Positions 1-8,929 of a stretch of 64,000 nt of DNA are shown here, one piece after another. The notes under the pieces were generated by a model. It made no database searches, was not told the origin of the DNA, and saw only the letters and a program-made list of their open reading frames with translations. The DNA is taken from assembly GCF_011047315.1 (NCBI RefSeq), contig NZ_CP049259.1:620001-684000 (forward strand), in the 5' to 3' direction. This stretch comes from Altererythrobacter sp. BO-6. Lineage in GTDB: Bacteria > Pseudomonadota > Alphaproteobacteria > Sphingomonadales > Sphingomonadaceae. A program made the translations under genes and the position numbers. Positions within the stretch are counted from its first letter, which is position 1; the number at the start of each line of letters is the position of its first letter.

Positions 1-776
1 TCGATCCGGTCGAGCTTGCGCAGCAGCGCCGGCCAGGCAAGGCCGTTGGCGATCATCCCGATGCCCGCGGCAGGGGTCTGCGCCTTGACCTTTTCCGGCG
101 TACCTTGCGGCGGGTTGTGCAAGCCGTCCCGCCCGGCGGAGAGCATTTTTACCTGTGCATCACAAGCACGCTCAAGGAAATAGAGCCGCAGGAAGCATTC
201 GCCCACAGTCTTGCCGATCGCCAGCGTGCCGTGGTTGCGCAGGATCATGACATGCTTGTCGCCCATGTCCTGAACCAGACGTTCGCGTTCTTCCAGGTCG
301 GTCGCGATGCCTTCATACTCGTGATAGGCGATATCGTGCCGCGCGATCATCCCCGTCTGGGTGTGTTCCATCAGCCCGTCTGCCATGGCGCTGACTGCCT
401 GGCCTGCCGGCGTGTGCAGGTGCATCACCGCATGCGCGTCTTCGCAATTCATGTGCAGCGCCGAATGGATCGTGAAGCCGGCTGGATTGACCGGATGCGA
501 GGTGGGGATCACCGGCTGGCCGTCGACATCGATCTTGACCAGGCTGGATGCGGTGATTTCCTCGAACATCATGTCATAGGGGTTGATCAGGAAGTGATGC
601 TCAGGCCCGGGAACGCGCGCCGAGAGATGCGTAAAGATCAGATCATCCCAGCCATAGAACGCGACCAGCCGGTATGCTGCCGCCAGATCCACACGCACTG
701 CCCATTCCGCGTCGCTGACCTGCGCGCGGACGTCGGCATCCGATCCCGTCCCGCGCTCGTTCATCAAAGTCGCCAT
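1..776 (-). CDS. Class II aldolase/adducin family protein (3' end outside window)
   Basis: The first 258 codons are present and the gene runs off the left edge, probably close to its natural end because family members are about 250-260 residues. The start is ATG at 776, preceded by GGAGAG. The protein has the class II aldolase fold signature: a metal-binding HLHTPAG segment near residue 110 and a later LRNHGTLAIG segment. The family contains zinc-dependent aldolases (fuculose/ribulose-phosphate type) and sugar-phosphate epimerases; the bacterial branch with no attached sugar operon, as here, has no settled substrate. It follows ybaB after 46 bp on the same strand, so it may be read from the dnaX-ybaB transcript. 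Confidence 0.85.
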   Translation of the reverse strand, partial: MATLMNERGTGSDADVRAQVSDAEWAVRVDLAAAYRLVAFYGWDDLIFTHLSARVPGPEHHFLINPYDMMFEEITASSLVKIDVDGQPVIPTSHPVNPAGFTIHSALHMNCEDAHAVMHLHTPAGQAVSAMADGLMEHTQTGMIARHDIAYHEYEGIATDLEERERLVQDMGDKHVMILRNHGTLAIGKTVGECFLRLYFLERACDAQVKMLSAGRDGLHNPPQGTPEKVKAQTPAAGIGMIANGLAWPALLRKLDRI

Positions 777-822
777 GTCAGTCTCTCCATCGTTCCTTGC
801 GACCGTTTTAGCATAAATCGGT

Positions 823-1164
823 TCAGCCCATCCCTGGCAAATTGAACCCCGGCGGCAGCCCCAGCCCGCCCTGCATCTTCTGCATTTCCTGGTTCGAAAC
901 CCGGTCAGCCTTGTCGCGCGCATCGTTGAAGGCGGCAGTCACAAGATCTTCCACCATCTGCTTTTCTTCCGGCTTCATCAGGCTCTCGTCGATCTCGACG
1001 GCCAGGATTCGGCCCTTGGCACTGGCCCGGACCTTGACCAGGCCACCGCCGGACTGACCCTCGACCTCGATTGAGTCGAGCTTGGCCTGCATGTCATTCA
1101 TCTGGCTCTGGATCGTTTCAGCGGCCTTTTGCGCCGCCTGGATCATTTCTTCCATCGATTTCAT
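823..1164 (-). CDS. ybaB: YbaB/EbfC family nucleoid-associated protein
   Basis: This 113-residue protein matches the YbaB/EbfC family in length and layout: an N-terminal helix rich in Met, Gln and Lys (MKSMEEMIQAAQKAAETIQ), a central VKVRASAKGRILAVEID strand region, and a C-terminal helix. The family forms dimers that bind DNA and is usually encoded directly after dnaX, as here with a 9-bp gap and the same strand. recR, the usual third member, is not present; a class II aldolase gene follows instead. The Gly/Pro-rich last 15 residues are typical of alphaproteobacterial versions. Confidence 0.93.
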   Translation of the reverse strand: MKSMEEMIQAAQKAAETIQSQMNDMQAKLDSIEVEGQSGGGLVKVRASAKGRILAVEIDESLMKPEEKQMVEDLVTAAFNDARDKADRVSNQEMQKMQGGLGLPPGFNLPGMG

Positions 1165-1173
1165 CGCGGGGGG

Positions 1174-2982
1174 TTACCTACTCCATTTGCTGCCGCCAGC
1201 CTGGGCGACAATGTCTCCATCGCCAAGCAGTTCCGCTTCGGGAAAGGCTTCGAATGCAGCCTTGACCAACGGGTGTTCGCGGACCTGCTGTTCACGAGCC
1301 AATTTGGTGGCCTGGTCCTGTTCGCGCAAGGTCGGAGCTGCGTTGCCTTGCCCGCGTTCGACCTGCCAGCGGGTGCCGGTGAGGCGGAACAGGCAATCGC
1401 GCAGCTCCGCGCCCGGATCTTCCGACAGGCCATCGGCCACCTGGTAGACGAGCCGGCCCGGCGCCAGTTCAATAACCCGCACCCAGTCACGCATCAGCTG
1501 CGCCAGCCGCAACTGGCCGCTATCCTCCACCTGCTGCACAAGCCCGGCCCAATCCGTTCCGCCCGAAAGCGAACCCCCGGTGGCATCAGGCGCATCGCCG
1601 CCAGCACTCGCTGCGGGCGCAGAGGGCGCCACGCCGCGCTCAGCCAGTTCCTCGATCTTCTTCGCCAGCTTGCCGGGATCGGGCAGGTCAGCGGCGTGCA
1701 TGACCCTGAGCAGCGCCATTTGCGCCGAAACGAGCGGATCGGGCGCCTGCCGCACTTCCTCATGCCCCTTCAGCAGCAATTGCCACAGGCGGTGCAGCTG
1801 CGCGGCTGAAAGCCGCTGCGCAAACTCGCTTAGTGCAGCCCGCTCGTCAGCCGTCGGAGCATTGGGTTCAGCGCCGGAGACTTGTGCCAGCGTGATCCGA
1901 TGGATCAGGTCCATCAGGCCCCGCATCAGCGCAAGCGGTTCGACCCCCAACGCATATTGCTCGTCCACCGCTGCCAGCAATGCCTTAGCCTCGCCCTCCA
2001 GAAGATGCGCCAGCAAGCGGCGCTGCGCGCTCTTGTCGGCCAAGCCCAGCATGTCGCGCACGCGCGCCGCCGTTACCGTGCCGCCGTCTCCCATGTCCGC
2101 ATGCGCAATCGCCTGATCGAGGATCGACAGGCCGTCACGCACCGAACCTTCGGCGGCATTGGCAATGATGTGCAGCGCCTCCGCCTCAGCCTCTACGCCC
2201 TCTTTGACGCAGACATTGCCGAAATGCTCCTGCAGCAGCTCTGCCGGGATGCGGCGCAGGTCAAACCGCTGGGTGCGGCTCAACACCGTCACCGGCAGCT
2301 TTTCGACCTCGGTCGTCGCGAACAGGAACTTCACATGCGGTGGCGGCTCTTCCAGCGTCTTGAGCAGCGCGTTGAACGCATTGCGACTGAGCATGTGCAC
2401 TTCGTCGATGATGTAGATCTTGTAGCGCGCAGAGACGGCGGCATAGCGCACCGCCTCGATGATTTCGCGCACGTCATCGACCCCGGTGTGGCTGGCGGCG
2501 TCCATCTCGATCACGTCGATATGGCGGCCCTCGGCAATCGCCACGCAGGGTTCGCACTGGCCGCAAGGATCGATCGTCGGCCCGCCCTGCCCATCCGGCC
2601 CGATGCAGTTCAGTGCCTTGGCGATCAGCCGTGCGGTTGATGTCTTGCCGACCCCGCGGACCCCGGTCATCAGGAAGGCGTGCGCCAGCCGGTCACGCTC
2701 GATCGCATTGGCCAGCGTGCGGACCATCGCGTCCTGCCCGATCAGCTCGCTGAAAGTTTGCGGGCGATATTTGCGCGCGAGCACTCGATAGGGCTGGTTG
2801 GACGCTGGAGCGGCGGGTTTTACCGCCGCGGGCGCAGCGGTCGGCTGCGGAATGGCAGCGGGTTCAGGATCGCCGAACATGGCTGATTGGCCGGCGGCTT
2901 CCAGCTCGGCCGCGCTCGCCTTATCCTCTTCCTGCTCCTGATCCCAGGGCGGAGTATCAGTGCTGTCCGGTGAATCACCCAT
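1174..2982 (-). CDS. dnaX: DNA polymerase III subunit gamma/tau
   Basis: 602 residues. It is the clamp-loader ATPase that links polymerase cores and helicase at the replication fork. Visible motifs are the P-loop GVRGVGKTS (about residue 108), a zinc-binding cluster CGQCEPC (about 140), the Walker B IIDEVHMLS (about 195) and the sensor segment LSRTQRFDLRR (about 235). The first 80 residues are an acidic, Ala/Pro-rich extension common in alphaproteobacterial DnaX, so the upstream ATG was kept. The C-terminal third (tau region) is Ala/Leu-rich. It lies in a minus-strand cluster: membrane protein (5 bp upstream), dnaX, ybaB. No frameshift site for making gamma was recognised. Confidence 0.96.
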   Translation of the reverse strand: MGDSPDSTDTPPWDQEQEEDKASAAELEAAGQSAMFGDPEPAAIPQPTAAPAAVKPAAPASNQPYRVLARKYRPQTFSELIGQDAMVRTLANAIERDRLAHAFLMTGVRGVGKTSTARLIAKALNCIGPDGQGGPTIDPCGQCEPCVAIAEGRHIDVIEMDAASHTGVDDVREIIEAVRYAAVSARYKIYIIDEVHMLSRNAFNALLKTLEEPPPHVKFLFATTEVEKLPVTVLSRTQRFDLRRIPAELLQEHFGNVCVKEGVEAEAEALHIIANAAEGSVRDGLSILDQAIAHADMGDGGTVTAARVRDMLGLADKSAQRRLLAHLLEGEAKALLAAVDEQYALGVEPLALMRGLMDLIHRITLAQVSGAEPNAPTADERAALSEFAQRLSAAQLHRLWQLLLKGHEEVRQAPDPLVSAQMALLRVMHAADLPDPGKLAKKIEELAERGVAPSAPAASAGGDAPDATGGSLSGGTDWAGLVQQVEDSGQLRLAQLMRDWVRVIELAPGRLVYQVADGLSEDPGAELRDCLFRLTGTRWQVERGQGNAAPTLREQDQATKLAREQQVREHPLVKAAFEAFPEAELLGDGDIVAQAGGSKWSR

Positions 2983-2987
2983 AGCCG

Positions 2988-3623
2988 CTATCTAGGCACC
3001 CTTGGCGCACTTGTCGAAGCGGTAGTCGTCACTGTTCCATCAAGACCGAGTTTTATACCCCATTCGGACGTCGGCAACACATTGGCGTATTCGAGCGCAT
3101 AGCTGCCGATTGCCAAACACAGCGCGAGGATGGCAGCCCCTCGCTTCTTCGTTGCCCATGCCCAAGTGACCGGTCCGAAATAGATCAGCTTGTGGACGAA
3201 GAACCAGTACTCGGTGATCGCGGGGAGCGCGCGGGTGAACAGTAGCAGGTGAAGGATGATGTTCGCCGACAGGATGCCGCCAAGCACATAACGTTTGCGA
3301 GCCCAGAAATGCCCGTCGAGGTCATCCCAATCCTCTTGTGTGCGGGGAAATACCAGCGCCGCAGACAAGAAATAGAGCAACGCCAGGACAAGCGCCATGA
3401 ACATCGTGGGCCAGTTGATCTGGATGATGTCGCGCGCCGACCAGGTGAATAGCCAGAAACTGCTGATGTCGAGCAGTACAAATATGGCCAGAAGCGGCGT
3501 CAGCAAACCGATCGACCGCCGCCGATGCGAGTCGATTGCATCGGCAAACCTTACGGCAACTTCAGCTACGGTCAGCCCGAGCAAAAGCCCGAAGAAACTG
3601 AAGAAATATTCGAAATCGCTCAT
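2988..3623 (-). CDS. Integral membrane protein of unknown function
   Basis: 211 residues with about six hydrophobic segments (roughly residues 8-25, 40-60, 70-90, 112-130, 143-160 and 163-182) and almost no large soluble domain. A purine-rich GGGGGCGGG precedes the ATG. The segment FARFADAIDSHRR-like loop after TM1 and an acidic TQEDWDDLDGHFW loop after TM3 are the only distinctive parts. I do not recognise the family. The 5-bp gap to dnaX suggests co-transcription, but nothing in the sequence points to a replication role. Confidence 0.75.
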   Translation of the reverse strand: MSDFEYFFSFFGLLLGLTVAEVAVRFADAIDSHRRRSIGLLTPLLAIFVLLDISSFWLFTWSARDIIQINWPTMFMALVLALLYFLSAALVFPRTQEDWDDLDGHFWARKRYVLGGILSANIILHLLLFTRALPAITEYWFFVHKLIYFGPVTWAWATKKRGAAILALCLAIGSYALEYANVLPTSEWGIKLGLDGTVTTTASTSAPRVPR

Positions 3624-3675
3624 TCCCGCCCCCTCAGGAGCAGAGACTGACCCAATTTACGGTGCTGGAAAAGCT

Positions 3676-3768
3676 AAAAAGGAGCCGGCCGACCCGCTGC
3701 CATCCACCTGGGCTGCTTCCTTCCGGACCTGACCCGGTGAGCGGACGCGAACGTCCGACCGACTCCCA
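3676..3768 (-). ncRNA. ffs: Signal recognition particle RNA (4.5S type)
   Basis: Read on the minus strand this stretch contains the conserved SRP domain IV apex, GGTCAGGTCCGGAAGGAAGC, followed by AGCCCAGGTG. Flanking arms pair with each other (GGAGTCGGTCGG near 3765 with the GGTCGGCCGGCTCC near 3690, allowing G-T pairs), giving the long hairpin expected of the small bacterial RNA. The arm is followed by TTTTT at 3680-3676, which would serve as terminator. Length is about 93 nt. The RNA joins Ffh to deliver nascent membrane proteins to SecYEG. Ends are estimated from pairing. Confidence 0.9.
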
Positions 3769-3824
3769 GGCGGGCATATGGCGGCGGAGATGCAGTTTGG
3801 CAAGATCATTGCCAAAGAACGAAC

Positions 3825-4892
3825 TCAGTCGAGCGCGATGCCCCGCCGCACCGCTTCGGCCTCCAATGCAGCATTAAGTTTTGCCCAGCGCGCCGCCTGC
3901 CTTTCATCCGCCGCGCGCTGTTTCGCAAACAAACTCAGGAATTTCTGGCAGACCGTTTGGCCGTCACCTTGCTTCTGTGCCTCCATAATCGCGCCGGCAT
4001 CTTCAAGGAAACCGATCAGGTCATCCTGGCGCTCCTCCGACGCATCAGGATAAAGACCTTCCTCGACTTGCCAGATGTCTTCTTGCGGGATCTTGCCTGA
4101 TTCCAGCATCTTCCAGACCAGCCATGTGCGCAAACGCTCGCCAAATCGTGCGGCATCGCCCTCGGCATTCGCTTTTGGGAAGATTTCGTCAAGCTTGTGC
4201 CCGGCGGCTTCGAGCTTCTCATTGGTCGAAAACATGTCATGGATTTCAGGGCGATCGCAGGTCGAAGGATCGGGCAAAACTGCTCTTGCAACTTCAACCA
4301 TGGCCGGTCGGGGAGAGTCGGGTTCGAGAAGGCCCAACCCTTCATTATCGGCCATCGTGTTCAGCTCGATGTCTGAGCAGGTGACCGCATAATTGCCCGA
4401 CATTTCGATTTCGATCAGCAGCTGGCGCGGCTCACCATCGATCATGAACTCCTTGGCATACCGCCACTCCTGCCAGCGCGGATCGTATCGAACGTCGTCG
4501 GCCAGATCGCGCCATCCGCCCTTTTCGAGCATTTGTGCCAGGCCAAGCTGCCATTCCACCCCGTCAACCTGATCGCTCTCCTCCATCGCTGAATACCATG
4601 ACAGTCGATAAAGCCGGTCTGACCAAGAGCTATAATCCGCCATGGCCTCGCGAAACAGGCGCGTGGGATCTTCAGCCGTGACCTTCGCCAGCGCGGTCTG
4701 ATTCTGTTGTTCGCGCGTCAGGCCGAATGTAAGACCAGTGGTGCCAACACTGGGGCACAGCGCCTCGATTTCCCCGAATGAATTGGGTGTGGGACGCGCT
4801 GCAAGAGCGGGCGCTCCCGAGCCCACGACCAAAGCAACCGATCCGATTGCAGCCAAGGTGCCGCGCAACACGTGATAAGACTTGAACGTCAT
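3825..4892 (-). CDS. Secreted protein of unknown function, paralogue of its upstream neighbour
   Basis: 355 residues beginning with a signal peptide (hydrophobic core LAAIGSVALVVGSGAPALA, likely cleavage after ALA near residue 31). The mature part is acidic and Trp-rich, with several cysteines that could form disulfides (CPSVG, VTCSDIE, TCDRPEI, TVCQKFL). The last 20 residues contain LNAALEAEAVRRGI, nearly the same as the end of the preceding gene (LNAALEAEANRLGI). Its ATG overlaps the preceding stop codon (ATGA), so the two are probably translationally coupled. I do not recognise a family; function unknown. Confidence 0.75.
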   Translation of the reverse strand: MTFKSYHVLRGTLAAIGSVALVVGSGAPALAARPTPNSFGEIEALCPSVGTTGLTFGLTREQQNQTALAKVTAEDPTRLFREAMADYSSWSDRLYRLSWYSAMEESDQVDGVEWQLGLAQMLEKGGWRDLADDVRYDPRWQEWRYAKEFMIDGEPRQLLIEIEMSGNYAVTCSDIELNTMADNEGLGLLEPDSPRPAMVEVARAVLPDPSTCDRPEIHDMFSTNEKLEAAGHKLDEIFPKANAEGDAARFGERLRTWLVWKMLESGKIPQEDIWQVEEGLYPDASEERQDDLIGFLEDAGAIMEAQKQGDGQTVCQKFLSLFAKQRAADERQAARWAKLNAALEAEAVRRGIALD

Positions 4893-5530
4893 TTGAGCGT
4901 AATCCCCAACCGGTTCGCTTCAGCCTCAAGTGCAGCGTTTAACACCGCCAGCCGATCTGCCCGGTCCGTGCTCGTCTGCCAATCGTACAGAAAGGAATCG
5001 CGCACGGCCTCGCACAGGGCCATCCCGTCATGCGTATCTTCGGCCTCTCCCAAGCGGTTGCCGATTTCCGCCTGCCGTTTGAAATTCTCGAGTTGCTCGG
5101 CTGTGGAGATGCCAGGATCGGCTGTGAGGAGGTTGCCGAGCTGTTCCTTGGTAAGCCCGCCTTCGTTGCGAAGCCGCTTGAGAAGCCATGCTTTCAGCAG
5201 CTCGTGATATTTGGCTTCTGCCCGCAAATCCGGAATTTCGGCGACATGTTTGCGCAGGACGTCTTCAAGCCCGTTGAGATTGTCGAGCGCGACCAGGTCG
5301 TCACCAAAATCCGAACTCGCACAGTTGAAATTGGATAGGAAGGTATCGACCTGCCGCAGCCAGCCAGCCCCTGGATGAACCGGTTTCGGGTCGTCAGCCT
5401 CTGCCTGCTGGTAAGCGGGATCGGCAGCGCGCGCCTTTGCTTCAAGCGCAGGGTTTACGGCCAGCGCCGATCCGCTTGACCCAGCCGAAACCGCAAGCAG
5501 AAACAAGTGCAGCATGGATTTACCCGACAT
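4889..5530 (-). CDS. Secreted protein of unknown function, first of a coupled pair
   Basis: 213 residues. The ATG at 5530 is chosen over an in-frame TTG at 5542 because GGAGGGG lies just upstream of the ATG and would overlap the TTG. A signal peptide (MLHLFLLAVSAGSSGSALA) is followed by an acidic helical protein with two cysteines (NCASS, ALCEAV). The C-terminus, LNAALEAEANRLGITLK, and the helix before it resemble the end of the next gene, so the pair probably arose by duplication and divergence. The stop overlaps the next start by 4 nt. No known domain recognised. Confidence 0.75.
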   Translation of the reverse strand: MSGKSMLHLFLLAVSAGSSGSALAVNPALEAKARAADPAYQQAEADDPKPVHPGAGWLRQVDTFLSNFNCASSDFGDDLVALDNLNGLEDVLRKHVAEIPDLRAEAKYHELLKAWLLKRLRNEGGLTKEQLGNLLTADPGISTAEQLENFKRQAEIGNRLGEAEDTHDGMALCEAVRDSFLYDWQTSTDRADRLAVLNAALEAEANRLGITLK

Positions 5531-5607
5531 GATCCCCTCCAAACCAGCGAAGTGGTTGTCGATCCGCGATCAGTGGCAAGGCCTCAAGACCTTAGATGTA
5601 GCGGTAC

Positions 5608-5638
5608 ATCGGCGCAGCGGTGCTGGCCTTGCGCCGAT
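5608..5638 (-). terminator. Hairpin just downstream of the NDUFS4-like gene
   Basis: A 9-bp perfect inverted repeat (ATCGGCGCA at 5608-5616 and TGCGCCGAT at 5630-5638) abuts the stop codon of the NDUFS4-like gene. There is no T tract, so it may act as an mRNA 3' end stabiliser rather than a classical terminator. Confidence 0.45.
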
Positions 5639-5917
5639 CTAGCGGAAATTGTCGGCGTAAGCCTGCAGCTTGAGCGCCTTGGGCGGGGTGGCGTGTACAC
5701 GCGCGGCGATCCCGTATTTCTCGGCATAGGCTTTCGCCGCATCCTTGCTCGGGAAGCTCAGCGAAACCTGCGCCTGCGTATCGCCGCTGCCGGTCCACCC
5801 CATCAGCGGATCGGGCCTGCGCGCTTCGGACTGCTCGAATTCGAGCACCCATTCATCGGTGCGGGCCTTGCCCGATTGCATGGCGTTCTTGGGTCGCTGG
5901 TAGATACGTGCGCTCAT
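5639..5917 (-). CDS. NDUFS4-like accessory subunit of respiratory complex I
   Basis: 92 residues, matching the 'ETC complex I subunit conserved region' family (NDUFS4/18-kDa, AQDQ subunit). Recognisable features are the N-terminal MSARIYQRPKNAMQSGKA, the central WVLEFE, LMGWTGSGDTQAQVSLSF with the Trp-Thr-Gly-Ser turn, then SKDAAKAYAEKYGI and a C-terminal YADNFR. The mitochondrial homologue sits on the peripheral arm of complex I and helps stabilise the NADH-oxidising module. Alphaproteobacteria carry it as a stand-alone gene away from the nuo operon, as here beside hrpB. Confidence 0.88.
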   Translation of the reverse strand: MSARIYQRPKNAMQSGKARTDEWVLEFEQSEARRPDPLMGWTGSGDTQAQVSLSFPSKDAAKAYAEKYGIAARVHATPPKALKLQAYADNFR

Positions 5918-5932
5918 CCAAGGCCCTCTAAT

Positions 5933-8365
5933 TCAGCCTTGGTCCTTTGAAAAGGCGTTCTTGGTCTTCAAACTCGGCTTTTCCGCCCATGGCTCATCCG
6001 GCCAGCGATGCTTGGGATAGCGGCCTTTCATGTCTTTCTTCACATCGGCCCAGCTGCCGCGCCAGAAGCCAGGCAGGTCGCGGGTCGACTGGATCGGGCG
6101 GCCCGCCGGGCTGGTGAGCTTGAGCAGCAAAGGCGTGCGCCCGATCAGCGGATGGCGATCGAGCCCGAACAAGGCCTGGACCCGCACCTCGACGCTGGGG
6201 GCATCGTCACCGGCGTAATCGATCGGGTGGTGCGTACCGGCAGGAGAGGCGAATTCGCGCGGTGCCTCGCGGTCGAGCAGTTGTCGGTCGCCCCAGTCGA
6301 GCTGGTTCAGGATCGCCTCGACCAGTCTTCCGCGCGATACTTCCAGGTCGCGCCGTCCCTCCAACAAGGGCCGCAGCCAGTCAGCGGCACTCGCCTGCAA
6401 ATGACCGATTTCCAGCGCCTTGACCCCTGAGAACGTTCCCCGAGCCAGGAGGTCTTTCGGGACCAGTTCCCCCAGCTTCTCCACCGCTTTTTCCACGAGT
6501 TTATCCACAATCGCTTCGGGATCGGGATCCGGGTCGGGACCGCTGGCCAGTGTGATCGCCCCCAGCCGCCTTTCGAGCCGTGCTTCGACGCGTTTTTCAT
6601 CTCTATTCCAGCGAATTACCGAGCGCTTTTCGATCATTTCCGCAAGTCGGGTCTCAACCTCTTGCGGGCTCAACTCGGCCGCCGCGGTGATCCGCGCGCC
6701 CTTTGCCTGCCCCTGCGCGTCGCCGATCACCAGCCACTCGGCCCGTGCCAGTGGCGATGCGGGATCAAGCTGGAAGCCCCTGCCCCCGGCCGAAAGCCAT
6801 TGCTCGCCGCTCGGGTCCCGCCGCCTGGCGATGAAATCGGGGCGGGCCAGCGCAAGGAACAGCGCCGGATTGAGCGCTTCATTGCGCGTGGCGGGTATCA
6901 GCCGCTCAGCCGCAAGAGCCCAGCGCTGTGCCAGCTTACGCGAAGCTTCGGCCCTACTGCCCCGTTCGCTATCCCAACGCGAAAGCCGCTGCAGCAAATC
7001 CTCTCCGCGCCCGCCCAGTCCGCGCTCCTGCATCAGCAGCACCAGTTTCGCTGCCTCCTCGGCCTGGCCCGCTTCGGCGCCAAACAGCACGGCAGCGGCG
7101 CCAACTGGATCAAGCGGCAGCGACGCGATCTGTTGTCCACGCGGCGTGATCCGCCCCTCACCATCCAGCGCCCCAAGCCGCTCAAGCTGCGAACGTGCAG
7201 CAGCCACTGCAGGCGCAGGCGGCGGGTCAAGCCATGGCAGCGACGCCGGATCGGGCGTGCCCCATTGCGCCAACGTCAGCACCAGGGGCGCCAGGTCGGC
7301 GGTGACGATTTCAGGCGGATCGAATTCGGGCCGCCCGGCATGGCCGTGCTGTTCCCACAGGCGGTAGGCGATGCCCGGCCCCTGCCGCGCCGCACGCCCT
7401 GCCCTTTGCGCCGCTGCCGCCTGGCTCGCCCGGCGCGTGACGAGATGCGTCGTCCCCGCAGCCTTGTCATACTCGGCATGACGCGCCAGCCCGCTGTCGA
7501 CCACCACCGACACGCCATCGAGCGTGAGCGAGGTTTCGGCGATCGCAGTTGCGAGCACAATCCTCCGCCGCCCGTGCAGGTCACGCCTGATCGCCGCGCG
7601 CTGGCCGCTTGGTTCGACCTGGCCGTGGAGAGGCAGCACCGGAACCTCGGGCAGCCGCGCCTCCAGCCGCTCGCGGGTCCGCTCGATCTCGCCGACACCC
7701 GGCAGAAAGGCGAGGATATCGCCTTGCTCGTCGCGCCATGCCTGCATCACCGCATCGGCCATCGCATCCTCGATCCGCGCATCGGGGCGGGCGCCAAGCC
7801 AGCGGATCTCAAGCGGATAGGCGCGCCCTTCGCTTTCGATAACCGGTGCGCCCTCTCCAATCAGCCGCGCAAAGCGCGCGCCATCGATCGTCGCCGACAT
7901 CACCAGCACGCGCAGGTCTTCGCGCAGCACCGCGCGGCTTTCCAGCGCCAGCGCCAGGCCAAGATCGCTGTCGAGGTGCCGCTCATGCGCCTCATCGAAC
8001 AGCACGGCGGAAACCCCGGCCAGTTCGGGATCCTCGACGATGCGATTGACGAAGATCGCCTCGGTCACGACGAGGATGCGGGTCTTGGCCGAGGTCTTGC
8101 TGTCGAGCCGGGTGAGGTAGCCAACGGTTTCGCCGGGCTGCTCGCCCAGCATTTCGGCCATCCGTTCGGCGGCGGCACGCGCCGCCACCCGCCGCGGAGA
8201 CGTCAGGATGATCTGCCCGGTGCACCACGGCTGATCGAGCAGCGCGGGCGCCACCGCAGTCGTCTTGCCTGCCCCCGGAGGGGCAACCAGCACCGCCGCG
8301 CCGTGCACATCGAGCGCGCGCAGCAGCTCTGGCAGAACCTCTTGGATGGGCAGCTGTTCAGGCAC
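5933..8365 (-). CDS. hrpB: ATP-dependent helicase HrpB
   Basis: 810 residues, the usual length of HrpB. The DEAH-box motifs are clear: P-loop APPGAGKTT (about residue 28), motif Ia SPRRVAARAAAERM, motif II FDEAHERH (about 125), motif III MSATID, and the C-terminal helicase motif AQRAGRAARQGPG with VDSGLARH. The second half holds the helicase-associated domain and the HrpB-specific C-terminal region (PLLLKLTSPAGRPIQSTRDLPGFWRG is its hallmark area). The family is a DEAH-box RNA/DNA helicase of poorly defined role. It is the upstream neighbour of the NDUFS4-like gene with a 15-bp gap. Confidence 0.95.
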   Translation of the reverse strand: MPEQLPIQEVLPELLRALDVHGAAVLVAPPGAGKTTAVAPALLDQPWCTGQIILTSPRRVAARAAAERMAEMLGEQPGETVGYLTRLDSKTSAKTRILVVTEAIFVNRIVEDPELAGVSAVLFDEAHERHLDSDLGLALALESRAVLREDLRVLVMSATIDGARFARLIGEGAPVIESEGRAYPLEIRWLGARPDARIEDAMADAVMQAWRDEQGDILAFLPGVGEIERTRERLEARLPEVPVLPLHGQVEPSGQRAAIRRDLHGRRRIVLATAIAETSLTLDGVSVVVDSGLARHAEYDKAAGTTHLVTRRASQAAAAQRAGRAARQGPGIAYRLWEQHGHAGRPEFDPPEIVTADLAPLVLTLAQWGTPDPASLPWLDPPPAPAVAAARSQLERLGALDGEGRITPRGQQIASLPLDPVGAAAVLFGAEAGQAEEAAKLVLLMQERGLGGRGEDLLQRLSRWDSERGSRAEASRKLAQRWALAAERLIPATRNEALNPALFLALARPDFIARRRDPSGEQWLSAGGRGFQLDPASPLARAEWLVIGDAQGQAKGARITAAAELSPQEVETRLAEMIEKRSVIRWNRDEKRVEARLERRLGAITLASGPDPDPDPEAIVDKLVEKAVEKLGELVPKDLLARGTFSGVKALEIGHLQASAADWLRPLLEGRRDLEVSRGRLVEAILNQLDWGDRQLLDREAPREFASPAGTHHPIDYAGDDAPSVEVRVQALFGLDRHPLIGRTPLLLKLTSPAGRPIQSTRDLPGFWRGSWADVKKDMKGRYPKHRWPDEPWAEKPSLKTKNAFSKDQG

Positions 8366-8414
8366 GTCTGCGCCCTAGCCAACTATGGAGCACGGTCAAA
8401 GCGGAAGCCGCAAA

Positions 8415-8921
8415 TCAGTCGAACCGGAGTAGATCGCCATACTCGCTGGCCAGGCCGGCGAGCCTTGCTGCATGGTCATTCCAGGGCCTTGCACCCATCT
8501 GTCGCTCGATCGCCGATAACGCAGCCCGCTCTTCATCCGAGAGAAACTGCCAGAATTGCTTCCGATCCAACGCGCCGCAAGTCGCTGCAAAGTCATGCTG
8601 GAGCTGTTCGAGCACGAAATAGCCCGAATGGAGGCCGAGCCCGAGGAAATGGAGCAAGTCCCGCCCGACAACCCGGTTAGGCGCTTCCGCCATCGGCACT
8701 GTCATTACGATCGGGCATGCCCCTGAAATGCCATTGCCTAGATCAAGGAAGCTGTAGTGTACGCCGTCGCCACCTGTGCTGGCGAAGACCGAGCAATTTT
8801 TCGGGGTCTCTTCATAGTGCGAGGGACCCGGCGTTTCGAGGAACAGCAATCCGAAGCTGTCGAGCCCGTCGAAGGACGCCAGCAATCGCTCTAGCGTGAC
8901 AAGCTCGGATGGCTTGCCCAT
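8415..8921 (-). CDS. Conserved hypothetical protein downstream of ispB
   Basis: 168 residues from the ATG at 8921; a TTG at 8933 overlapping the ispB stop (TTGA) is an alternative and would couple the two genes. The protein is soluble and has no signal peptide. The central part CSVFASTGGDGVHYSFLDL followed by PIVMTVPM and a C-terminal LERQMGARPWNDH-like segment looks like a folded single domain; the 'TGGDGVHF' motif occurs in uncharacterised bacterial proteins, some of which resemble SMI1/KNR4-type immunity folds. I cannot assign a function. Confidence 0.65.
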   Translation of the reverse strand: MGKPSELVTLERLLASFDGLDSFGLLFLETPGPSHYEETPKNCSVFASTGGDGVHYSFLDLGNGISGACPIVMTVPMAEAPNRVVGRDLLHFLGLGLHSGYFVLEQLQHDFAATCGALDRKQFWQFLSDEERAALSAIERQMGARPWNDHAARLAGLASEYGDLLRFD

Positions 8922-8929
8922 CCGTAGAG

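Noticed and set aside
6662..8680. Long open frame on the plus strand (672 codons) opposite hrpB
   Set aside because: It is the antisense shadow of a well-conserved helicase in G/C-rich DNA; product is Arg/His-rich and without any domain.
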